Assembly: GCA_044353165.1 (NCBI GenBank)
Contig: JBILCM010000055.1
Span: 1 to 15,101, forward strand
Length of the DNA stretch: 15,101 bases
Direction: 5' to 3'
Origin: JBILCM01 sp044353165
GTDB lineage: Bacteria; Bacillota; Bacilli; Paenibacillales; YIM-B00363
The notes under the pieces were generated by a model. That model was given only the letters and a program-made list of their open reading frames with translations, was not told where the DNA came from and did no database searches. This document shows, piece by piece, positions 1 through 6,737 of the stretch. Each line of letters begins with the position of its first letter. The first letter of the stretch is position 1. Both the position numbers and the translations under genes were made by a program.

Positions 1-670
1 TGGCACCGAAGAGGGAACCTATCGTGGCAACCTCACCTTGAAAAAACAGCGTCGCCACAGCCGTTGAAACGATGATGCCCAACAAGGAGCCTGGAATTTT
101 CGGAAGAAACTTCGGGGTATAGATCATGATCAGCAAACAGATGAGTGCCGTAATCACACTGTTGAGATTCGTTGTGTCAAGGCGCGTCACAATTTCGTTC
201 ATATTGGAGATAAAATCCTCGTGCTTCTGTATATCACGTAAACCGAGGAAGTTAGCGATCTGACCGCTAAAGATAATGACAGCGATACCCGCCGTAAACC
301 CGATCGTCACCGGTCGGGGGATAAACTTGATCAGTGCACCCAACTTGAGAACACCCATCAGGACAAGCATGATCCCTGCCAAAAAACCCGCGATCAATAA
401 ATTTTCATACCCATACTGCATCACGACAGCGAACAGTATCGGCACGAATGCGCCCGTCGGACCGCCAATCTGAAAGCGCGAACCGCCCAAGAGCGAGATG
501 AGGATGCCTCCCACAATCGTTGTATAAATACCGTATTCCGGCTTCACGCCCGATGCAATAGCGAACGCCATCCCCAAGGGGATGGCGATGATCCCAACAA
601 TAAGACCTGCCATGAGGTCTTTGCGAAACGATGTTGCATTGTATCCTTCAAATCGGCCTGACCACTTCAC
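1..670 (-). CDS. SulP (SLC26) family inorganic anion transporter, N-terminal part (3' end beyond the window)
   Basis: I translated the minus strand from a GTG at 670-668; the frame stays open to the left edge (about 223 residues). AGAAGGA lies 6 nt before the GTG, and an in-frame TGA lies just upstream. The protein starts with a short cytoplasmic segment, then several hydrophobic helices (about 20-42, 48-63, 70-86, 90-108, 122-142, 170-187, 192-210). SulP hallmarks are visible: PLGMAFAIASGVKPEYGIYT near 31-50, QIGGPTGAF near 67-75, and FIPRPVTIGFTAG at 116-128. The family moves sulfate, bicarbonate or dicarboxylates and usually ends in a cytoplasmic STAS domain, which would lie outside the window. 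The substrate cannot be told. The gene follows the sugar operon after 108 bp with its own candidate promoter, so it is probably a separate unit. Confidence 0.9.
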   Translation of the reverse strand, partial: MKWSGRFEGYNATSFRKDLMAGLIVGIIAIPLGMAFAIASGVKPEYGIYTTIVGGILISLLGGSRFQIGGPTGAFVPILFAVVMQYGYENLLIAGFLAGIMLVLMGVLKLGALIKFIPRPVTIGFTAGIAVIIFSGQIANFLGLRDIQKHEDFISNMNEIVTRLDTTNLNSVITALICLLIMIYTPKFLPKIPGSLLGIIVSTAVATLFFQGEVATIGSLFGA

Positions 671-682
671 GCTGATTCCTTC

Positions 683-709
683 TTCTGATTCAAATCACTT
701 CAATCAGAA
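683..709 (-). promoter_or_regulatory. Perfect 8-bp inverted repeat in the leader of the SulP gene, touching its ribosome binding site
   Basis: TTCTGATT (683-690) and AATCAGAA (702-709) are perfect inverse complements around an 11-nt centre. Read on the minus strand, the second arm ends directly against the AAGGA ribosome binding site of the SulP gene. It could be an operator for a dimeric repressor or an mRNA hairpin limiting access to the start. There is no T-run, so it is not a terminator. The function is inferred. Confidence 0.45.
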
Positions 710-729
710 TTCTACGCCTCAACGAAAGC

Positions 730-759
730 TTAATCAAGTTGAATTTTTCCGTGTGTCAA
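730..759 (-). promoter_or_regulatory. Candidate sigma-A promoter of the SulP gene
   Basis: On the minus strand a perfect TTGACA (759-754) is followed after 18 bp by GATTAA (735-730), a weak -10 with 3 of 6 consensus bases. Transcription would start about 50 nt before the GTG and include the 683-709 inverted repeat. The -35 box is good, the -10 is poor. Confidence 0.25.
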
Positions 760-778
760 CCGATTCCCGTCGGCATGT

Positions 779-1558
779 TCATTTGCTGATCCTATTGATC
801 CACGCCTTCAGCGTAGCCGCGTCTGCTAGAAACTGCTCCGGCGAGTTATCGCGGACGAACTCCAACATCGCATATCGTTCACCTGGGAGTTGGGCGCACC
901 AACCTAAATAGGGCATCCATTCCGATTCTCCAAGAGAGAGTGGCAATCGGATACCATCGTGCCAATGAAACACGTGCAGATGGCTAAGCCAAGGCGAGAT
1001 GTCTCGCAACCGCGACAACCGATCCTCCGCGCTAACATTGACCGACGGTTGCCACAACGACGCCACATGGATCTGGGGATGGGCTTGGTGCAATTCATGA
1101 AACAAGCGCACCGCTGATGCCGATGTATCCGTCAACGTCCCCCCGTGATACTCCACCCCAATCGTGATGCCTGCTTGTTTCGCCGCTTCCGCAATGACCA
1201 AGAAATCGTCCGTGACGCGAGACCACCAAGCCGCATCCGCATCGGCCGACCCTCGATTCCCAGCCCACACCCGAATCGAGGGCGCGCCAAGCGCGAGCGC
1301 GGTTTCAAGCACGGTCTGGAACGGTGATTGTTCGGCTGCATCGACCCCGACACGGTAGTACGAGCCGTAGCTGACCACCTGCAGCCCAGCGTCGCGTGTC
1401 AGCCGTCCTACAACTTCGGCTCGCTTGACCTCGCCATGCGGGACGTGAATATCGCCGCCCCACTCGATGCCATGCAAGCCGGCTTGAACCACAAGCGGAA
1501 TGATATCCTCCACAACAAGCTGTCGGAACGTAACGGAAAGCAGCCCTGTTCGAATCAT
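779..1558 (-). CDS. Sugar phosphate isomerase/epimerase (AP endonuclease family 2 TIM barrel), copy 1
   Basis: A 259-residue protein with the xylose-isomerase-like TIM barrel layout: GLHGIEWGGD near 27-36 after strand 2, ITIGVEYHGGTL at 131-142, LHVFHWH at 194-200, and MLEFVRDN at 231-238. The likely divalent-metal ligands are E136, H195 or H198, and E233, with E32 near the site; these follow the family pattern (IolE/IolI, YcjR type). Full family length. The ATG at 1558 has AGGGGGATG upstream, and 31 bp separate it from the dehydrogenase stop, so it is the last gene of the transporter operon. It probably isomerises, epimerises or dehydrates a sugar or keto-sugar. It is clearly different from the second isomerase at 9916-10821, so the two likely act at different steps. 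The exact substrate is unknown. Confidence 0.85.
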   Translation of the reverse strand: MIRTGLLSVTFRQLVVEDIIPLVVQAGLHGIEWGGDIHVPHGEVKRAEVVGRLTRDAGLQVVSYGSYYRVGVDAAEQSPFQTVLETALALGAPSIRVWAGNRGSADADAAWWSRVTDDFLVIAEAAKQAGITIGVEYHGGTLTDTSASAVRLFHELHQAHPQIHVASLWQPSVNVSAEDRLSRLRDISPWLSHLHVFHWHDGIRLPLSLGESEWMPYLGWCAQLPGERYAMLEFVRDNSPEQFLADAATLKAWINRISK

Positions 1559-1589
1559 AATTTCATCCCCCTACCCTGGACGGTACCGG

Positions 1590-2600
1590 CTAGGCCAATG
1601 TCTTCGCCTGTTCCCAGGAGATCGCATACCGCAGAGGCTGACCCTGGACATACCGTTCCAATTCATCTGCCATAAATTCACCCATCCGCATCGTTTCTTT
1701 CATGGCCAACGCGCCGGCGATGTGCGGCGTGAGAATCACGTTCGGCAGCGTATAGAGAGGCGATCCCTCGACAGGAGGCTCCGGGTACGTCACATCGAGG
1801 ATGGCGTGCAGATCCGGCCTACGCTGCAATACTTCAATCATCTCATCTTCGCGAACGATCGCCCCTCGGGACGTATTAATGAACGAAGCATAAGGCTTCA
1901 TCGAATTTAGATGTTCTCCTGTCACCATTCCCGTCGTCTCCGGTAAGAGCGGCGTGTGCAGCGACACGACATCCGCACTGCGGAACAACTCTTCCAGGGA
2001 GCAACGCTCCACTGCCAACGCCTTCGCCTGCGCCTCTGTGAGGAATGGATCATAGGCGATCACTTGCAGGTCGAATGCCTGCAACAGCTTGCGCACATGG
2101 CGACCGATCATGCCCATCGAGATGAGACCGACCGTGCTGCGATACAGACCCGGAAGATGCGCTGACAACTCTGGATTCATGCCGGGGTATTTGCCTTCGG
2201 ACTTGATTCGGTCGACGAAATACCAACCTTTCTTAAGTGAAAACAAAATTTGCGACAGCGTAAACTCCGCCACTGGAATCGCATTGGCGCCGAAGGCACT
2301 CGTCACCACAATGTTGCGGTCCCAGAACGCATCGGTCACGAAAGATTTAATCGTGCCTGCACCATAGAAGACCGCTTTGAGATTCGGCGCAGCGGTAAGG
2401 AACGCTTCATCCATGAGCGGTGCACCCCAACTGGAGAAAATCACATCGACATCATGTAGCAGATGCAGTTGTTCCCGAACGGAACGCGCATTCAATTGCG
2501 GATAAGGGAAGCTGACATATTTCTCTAGCCGGGACCTGACCTCAAGGGGATATATCCGCTCCATGTTGCGATCGTCCAAAATGAATATTCCTGTTAACAT
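1590..2600 (-). CDS. D-isomer specific 2-hydroxyacid dehydrogenase (NAD-dependent)
   Basis: A 336-residue cytoplasmic enzyme of the phosphoglycerate dehydrogenase/glyoxylate reductase family, interconverting a 2-hydroxy acid and a 2-keto acid with NAD(P). The nucleotide loop is STVGLISMGMIGR at 155-167, with Ser161 where most relatives have the first Gly of GxGxxG, and D184 at the end of the next strand (VIAYDP), which favours NAD. The catalytic set is complete: R245 in INTSRG, E274 in YPEPP, H293 in TPHIAGA. I chose the ATG at 2600 rather than the frame's earlier opening at 2630, because the latter lies inside the upstream permease; an AAGGGTGAT ribosome site overlaps that permease's stop. 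Only 10 bp separate the genes, so they are co-transcribed. It probably reduces or oxidises a sugar-derived acid imported or made by this locus. Confidence 0.9.
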   Translation of the reverse strand: MLTGIFILDDRNMERIYPLEVRSRLEKYVSFPYPQLNARSVREQLHLLHDVDVIFSSWGAPLMDEAFLTAAPNLKAVFYGAGTIKSFVTDAFWDRNIVVTSAFGANAIPVAEFTLSQILFSLKKGWYFVDRIKSEGKYPGMNPELSAHLPGLYRSTVGLISMGMIGRHVRKLLQAFDLQVIAYDPFLTEAQAKALAVERCSLEELFRSADVVSLHTPLLPETTGMVTGEHLNSMKPYASFINTSRGAIVREDEMIEVLQRRPDLHAILDVTYPEPPVEGSPLYTLPNVILTPHIAGALAMKETMRMGEFMADELERYVQGQPLRYAISWEQAKTLA

Positions 2601-2610
2601 GTTCGTAATA

Positions 2611-3492
2611 TCACCCTTTGATCGCACCAATCATGACACCTTTAACAAAATATTTTTGTAAGAACGGATACAGACAGAGAATGGGTAACGTACTGACGAT
2701 AATCGTAGCATACTTGATCGTTTCGCCGATCGGCATCTGATCTCCTGCCGTAACATTCATCATCATGCTATCCGTATTGTTGGCAATTAGGATTTCCCGC
2801 AAAATAAGCTGAATCGGGAACAACTCACGATCCTGTAGAAAAATCATGGCAGGAAACCAAGAATTCCAATGACCGACACCGTAGAAAAGCACCATGACCG
2901 CCACAACAGGCATAGACAGCGGCAATACAACGCGAAACAGAATCGTCCAGTCCTTAGCACCGTCCATGCGGGCAGATTCTTCTAAATCGATAGGCACCGC
3001 TTGGAATGCTGTACGCATGATGATGAGATTGAATGCGCTGATCGCTCCTGGGAGCAATAGTGCCCATCGCGTGTTCATCATGCCTAAGTCAGAGATTAAA
3101 ATATACGTCGGGATGAGCCCACCGGAGAAGAACATCGTAAATACGATCATAAACATAATCGTATTGCCCCACATCACGTTCTGCCGCGACAATGCATATG
3201 CGCCCAGTGCGGTCATAAGAATATTAATGAGCGTCCCCACTATAACATAAATAATCGTATTGAAATAACTCACTTTAATGTTCGGATTCTGAAACACCAG
3301 TTCATAGGCATCCCAAGTTAAACCTTGAGGGTATAGCAAAATTCCTCTTGTGGAAGATACGGCCAATGGATCGCTCAAGGAAGCAAACAGTACATAGAGG
3401 AGCGGATACAGGCTGACAATTGAAAGTAACACCATAAATCCAATATTAGACGAGTCAAATAAAATTTCTCCGAAACTCTTCTTACGAATCAT
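2611..3492 (-). CDS. Carbohydrate ABC transporter permease, MalG/LplC type
   Basis: A 293-residue inner-membrane protein with about six transmembrane segments. The EAA cytoplasmic loop that docks on the ATPase is EESARMDGAKDWTILF through LPLSMP at 171-194, as in MalG/LplC/YtcP permeases. The frame opens back to 3675, but that extension of 61 residues lies in the preceding permease gene and lacks family similarity; the ATG at 3492, giving MIRKKSFGEILFD, is preceded by a G-rich site (AGGGGGGC) and is the natural start. It follows the first permease by 16 bp. With that permease and the lipoprotein at 4522-6591 it forms an importer for a sugar, oligosaccharide or related compound. No ATPase is encoded nearby. 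Confidence 0.93.
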   Translation of the reverse strand: MIRKKSFGEILFDSSNIGFMVLLSIVSLYPLLYVLFASLSDPLAVSSTRGILLYPQGLTWDAYELVFQNPNIKVSYFNTIIYVIVGTLINILMTALGAYALSRQNVMWGNTIMFMIVFTMFFSGGLIPTYILISDLGMMNTRWALLLPGAISAFNLIIMRTAFQAVPIDLEESARMDGAKDWTILFRVVLPLSMPVVAVMVLFYGVGHWNSWFPAMIFLQDRELFPIQLILREILIANNTDSMMMNVTAGDQMPIGETIKYATIIVSTLPILCLYPFLQKYFVKGVMIGAIKG

Positions 3493-3508
3493 CTTGATTC
3501 CAGCCCCC

Positions 3509-4450
3509 CTACCACAATCTCGCATCACTGGTTCGTCTTGCAATCCAGTTAGCGGTGATAAGTAATGTAAAACTAATGATCGCGTTAAATAACCCAACGG
3601 CAGCACTAAAACTGAAATCTGCTTCAAGAATCCCCTTGCGATAGACAAAGGTGGAGATGACATCTGCCGTCTCATAGGTAAGCGGATTGTACATCAACAA
3701 AATCTTCTCAGAACCAACGGCCATAAATCGACCAATGAACAAAATCAACATAATGACAACCGTAGGTAGAATGCCCGGGAATGTAATATGAAGAGCTTGC
3801 TTGAATCTTCCTGCGCCGTCCATCTTCGCGGCTTCATAAAGTGAAGTATCGATATTGCTCATCGCCGCAAGGAAGATGATGGAGCTCCATCCGATGTTTT
3901 GCCAAATATCAGATCCGATGTACAGGGTACGAAACCAACTCGATTCTCCTAAGTAAGCCACTGGCTCTATGCCAAAGAGTGCATGTAATAGATAGTTAAT
4001 CAAACCATCACGAGCGAGAAAATCATACATAATCCCAACGACGACGACCAATGAAATAAAATGTGGCATATACGTGATCGTCTGCACTGTACGTTTGAAT
4101 TTGTTGCTTGTGATTTCATTTAATAGAAGGGCTAGCAGAATTCCTGCCGGGAAGAAGAAGAGCAAACTATAGAAGCTTAATAAAAGCGTGTTTTTCAATA
4201 TGCGCCAAAAATAAAAACTATCAAAGAAACTGATGAAATTCTCAAATCCCACCCAAGGACTGTCGAGAAATCCACGAGCCGGCGAATAATCTTTGAATGC
4301 AATTTGCAAGCCGTACATCGGTCCATAATCGAAAAGCAAAAAATAGCCGACAACGGGAAGAAGCATGAAATAAATCGTACGGTTCACCCTCAAATCTCGG
4401 ATGAACCGATAGCGAAAGCTGTTTCGATCTGTTTTTTTCAACGTTGTCAT
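3509..4450 (-). CDS. Carbohydrate ABC transporter permease, MalF/LplB type
   Basis: A 313-residue permease with a basic N-terminus (1-24), a first helix near 25-41, the LplB-type stretch DYGPMYGLQIAFKDYSP at 41-57, and about six helices in all. The EAA loop is YEAAKMDGAGRFKQALHITF at 205-224, continuing to PGILP. The frame opens at 4486, but an AGGAG site at 4458-4462 sits 7 nt before the ATG at 4450, so I use MTTLKKTDRN as the N-terminus; the ATG at 4456 is too close to the site. It lies 71 bp after the binding-protein gene, separated by a strong hairpin at 4474-4496 that probably sets the ratio of binding protein to permease. It pairs with the LplC-type permease downstream. Confidence 0.93.
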   Translation of the reverse strand: MTTLKKTDRNSFRYRFIRDLRVNRTIYFMLLPVVGYFLLFDYGPMYGLQIAFKDYSPARGFLDSPWVGFENFISFFDSFYFWRILKNTLLLSFYSLLFFFPAGILLALLLNEITSNKFKRTVQTITYMPHFISLVVVVGIMYDFLARDGLINYLLHALFGIEPVAYLGESSWFRTLYIGSDIWQNIGWSSIIFLAAMSNIDTSLYEAAKMDGAGRFKQALHITFPGILPTVVIMLILFIGRFMAVGSEKILLMYNPLTYETADVISTFVYRKGILEADFSFSAAVGLFNAIISFTLLITANWIARRTSDARLW

Positions 4451-4473
4451 GTACATTCTCCTATCATAATGAA

Positions 4474-4496
4474 ACCGGGAGGACAAGCCTCCCGGT
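4474..4496 (-). terminator. Intercistronic hairpin between binding-protein and permease genes
   Basis: ACCGGGAGG (4474-4482) and CCTCCCGGT (4488-4496) form a perfect 9-bp GC-rich stem with a 5-nt loop, 25 bp after the lipoprotein stop codon. On the minus strand it is followed only by TTCATTATG, not a proper T-run. It is therefore more likely a partial terminator or 3' mRNA stabiliser, like the malE-malF intergenic hairpin, than a full stop. It would keep binding protein in excess over permease. Confidence 0.7.
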
Positions 4497-4521
4497 GAAT
4501 GAAAACTTTGCCGGAATGAAA

Positions 4522-6591
4522 TTAACGTTTGTTGAAACGCTCAAGTGCTCGTTCTTGGAATCCGATGGCTGTATCGATACCGAAAGCTTTGATCGTCTTC
4601 ACATATTTGTCGAAATTGTCAATCGGCTCTGCACCCATAATAAATTTAATCATCATTTCGTTCGTATACGTATTGACATCATTCATAATTTTCGAGAACA
4701 ATTCATTCTCACTGGCCGTCATTGTCGTTGGCGGTATGCGGATGTCGTTCTTCGCCTTCGTCCATTGTGTTACAGCACTGCGTTGTTGCGGGTATGCAAG
4801 GAACTGTTCAAAATAACGCTTATCTTGTACAAAAGGACCTGAGAAGGAGGAACGGAAATGTGCTCCCATCGCTTGGTTGAGCGTCAATCCGCTCGGATTT
4901 TTCATGATCAAATCCGTATACTTGGGATACCCATTGACCATCGTATACGATAATCCCTCTTTACCAAAGTTGAACAACATATGGCCCTGCTCACTATAGG
5001 CATAATCCAACCATTTCACAATTTGTTCCGGATTTTTGGCTTTAGTTGTAATTGCTGCCACTGTAAGTCCACTGAAAGGAAAATCGGCTGAACCAATCGC
5101 AGGGATTTCACCTTTCTTCAATGTCGGATTCGGTGCACCAACCAATGAGAAAGAGGGATCATTCACCATCAAGCCCAAGAATTTCCCTATCCCGCCACCC
5201 GCGTTCATAAATAAACTGCCCAGTAAGTGGTTCGTAACTTTAGCGTCAATTAATTTCTGATCCATCGTTGCGAAATCTTTGTCAATTAAGCCTTCCTTAT
5301 ACCACTGATTTAACTTGATTAACATTTCTTTAAATTGGGGCTCGATCGGTCCGAACTTCACTTTGTTATTCACATGATAGAACGATCCGCTAATCCCCCA
5401 TGCACCGACAAGGTTCACATACAAAGGATCTCTGACAAGGTGGTAATTGAGGTAGAACGGAATTTCATCTTTCTTACCATTGCCATTCGGATCTTTATCA
5501 CGGAAGGCCCGGAGCACCGTCTCCCATTCGTCAATCGTCGTTGGCACAGGTAAATTTAATTTCTTTAACCAGTCTTCTCGGAAAGCGGGACCATGGAAAG
5601 TCATCAAGCTTGCATCACCGCGAATAAAAGGAAATCCATAAATACTGCCTTTGTCCGTGCGAATCTGTTTGTCGATCGTTGGATTTTCTTTTAAATATTT
5701 ACTGAAATTTGGAGCATGTAAATTGATCATATCATTAAGTTTTAGAATGATTCCGTCTTCGATCGATGAATCAGGACCCTTAAGCGCCATTTTCCAACTA
5801 TGTTCAATGACATCAGGTAAATTCCCTGAGGCGATCATGAGATTGAAATTCTGTTCAATATCGGGACCACCTAAACCCGCAGGGTGGATAAATTCAGCTT
5901 TCGTCCCGGTGATCTTCTCTAGTTCTTTGTATGTTGTAATTTCTGCGAAAGTCTTCAGAGAAGCCATCGTATTGATATTTCCTGCAGCCCAAATTTTTAC
6001 GTTCGATGGATAATTTACATCGCTGGGTTTTGCAGCTGTTGAGCTTGATGCAGAAGAAGAACCCGCATTACTCGTGGTTTTCTCAGTTGTTGCTTTCTTC
6101 GCAGCGGCGGCATCCGCAGCGGCTTTCGCGGCAATTGCAGCTTTGGCAGCAGCAGCTTTGGCAGCAGCAGCTTGTTCAGCAGCTAGTTTGTCAGCTGAGG
6201 CTTTCTGTGCTGCATCTGCGGCAGCTTGCTGTTGGGCTTGCGCTTGCGCTAACAACTTCTCAGCAGCCGCTTTCTCTTCTGCGGTTTTCGCTTCGGCTAG
6301 CAGTTTCTCAGCTTCTGCTTTGTCTGCAGCAGCTTTCTCTGCCTCTGCTTTCGCAGCAGCTTCTGCTTCTTTCGCTGCATCAAGTTCCGCTTGTGCTTTC
6401 GCAGCTTCTTCTTCTGCTGCTTTCTTGTCTGCCTCCGCTTGCTCGACTTCTTCTGTGGAAGCAGCCTCTGTTTCCTCTTGCAACGGCTCCGTAGATTCTG
6501 TGGAACCTGCGCAACCCGCAAACAAGGAAACGACCAACGATAGCGTCAACGCCAACAAGATCCATTTGCTTACTTTCTTTCTAGCGACCAT
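4522..6591 (-). CDS. Sugar-binding lipoprotein of an ABC importer (LplA type) with a long Ala/Glu/Lys helical stalk
   Basis: A 689-residue extracellular solute-binding protein. Residues 1-27 are a lipoprotein signal: MVARKK, a hydrophobic core, then LFAG^C with Cys27 as the lipid-anchored residue. Residues about 28-46 are acidic. Residues about 47-168 are almost only Ala, Glu, Lys, Gln and Asp in short heptad-like runs (EEEAAKAQAELDAA, AEKLLAEAKTAEEKAAAEKL), predicted as a continuous helix or coiled coil. Residues 169-190 are a Ser/Thr linker. The type-1 binding domain fills 195-689, with a DKDPNGNGKKDEIPF calcium-loop-like segment at 365-379 common in LplA relatives. That domain alone has the usual family length, so the stalk is an addition. 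GGGAGGTAA lies about 8 nt before the ATG. It is the first gene of the transporter operon. DNA of the stalk is repetitive, including a perfect 15-bp tandem duplication at 6141-6170. Confidence 0.93.
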   Translation of the reverse strand: MVARKKVSKWILLALTLSLVVSLFAGCAGSTESTEPLQEETEAASTEEVEQAEADKKAAEEEAAKAQAELDAAKEAEAAAKAEAEKAAADKAEAEKLLAEAKTAEEKAAAEKLLAQAQAQQQAAADAAQKASADKLAAEQAAAAKAAAAKAAIAAKAAADAAAAKKATTEKTTSNAGSSSASSSTAAKPSDVNYPSNVKIWAAGNINTMASLKTFAEITTYKELEKITGTKAEFIHPAGLGGPDIEQNFNLMIASGNLPDVIEHSWKMALKGPDSSIEDGIILKLNDMINLHAPNFSKYLKENPTIDKQIRTDKGSIYGFPFIRGDASLMTFHGPAFREDWLKKLNLPVPTTIDEWETVLRAFRDKDPNGNGKKDEIPFYLNYHLVRDPLYVNLVGAWGISGSFYHVNNKVKFGPIEPQFKEMLIKLNQWYKEGLIDKDFATMDQKLIDAKVTNHLLGSLFMNAGGGIGKFLGLMVNDPSFSLVGAPNPTLKKGEIPAIGSADFPFSGLTVAAITTKAKNPEQIVKWLDYAYSEQGHMLFNFGKEGLSYTMVNGYPKYTDLIMKNPSGLTLNQAMGAHFRSSFSGPFVQDKRYFEQFLAYPQQRSAVTQWTKAKNDIRIPPTTMTASENELFSKIMNDVNTYTNEMMIKFIMGAEPIDNFDKYVKTIKAFGIDTAIGFQERALERFNKR
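6141..6170 (-). repeat. 15-bp perfect tandem duplication inside the helical stalk
   Basis: CTTTGGCAGCAGCAG occurs twice head to tail (6141-6155 and 6156-6170, plus-strand reading), encoding part of the AAAAKAAAAKAA stretch. It is the clearest sign that the stalk grows or shrinks by in-frame slippage. Confidence 0.85.
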
Positions 6592-6683
6592 GTAAAGATT
6601 ACCTCCCGAATGGATGTGTATGTGTTACATCTCGACTGTATCGGAACCGGTCGGACGCAGGAAGAATACGTTCTTAACATGCA

Positions 6684-6702
6684 GTGTCTAATCGTTAGAT
6701 AC
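6684..6702 (-). promoter_or_regulatory. Inverted repeat upstream of the transporter operon, candidate operator
   Basis: GTGTCTAA (6684-6691) TCG TTAGATAC (6695-6702) has 7 of 8 matched arm positions, the inner five perfect, centred about 100 bp before the lipoprotein ATG. A weak -35-like TTGATC lies at 6726-6721. The rest of the 6592-6737 gap holds a second small inverted repeat (AAGAA TACG TTCTT, 6662-6675) and the ribosome site, and no gene. A regulator site is an inference from symmetry and position. Confidence 0.4.
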
Positions 6703-6737
6703 GACGGTAATCATTCTTCAGATCAAGTATACAAACT

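Noticed and set aside
276..911. Plus-strand frames over the SulP gene and its leader
   Set aside because: The minus strand carries an unmistakable SulP membrane protein here; the plus frames have no recognisable domains.
3493..3675. 61-residue N-terminal extension of the second permease
   Set aside because: It lies within the preceding permease gene, and a natural start with a ribosome site exists at 3492.
4474..4496. Full transcription terminator between the binding-protein and permease genes
   Set aside because: The stem is strong but lacks a T-run, and the downstream permeases have no other visible promoter.
6074..6595. 173-residue Ala/Phe/Ser-rich plus-strand frame, and a Leu/Gln-rich one at 6006-6494
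   Set aside because: Both are antisense readings of the repetitive GCN codons of the lipoprotein stalk; they have no ribosome site or family features.
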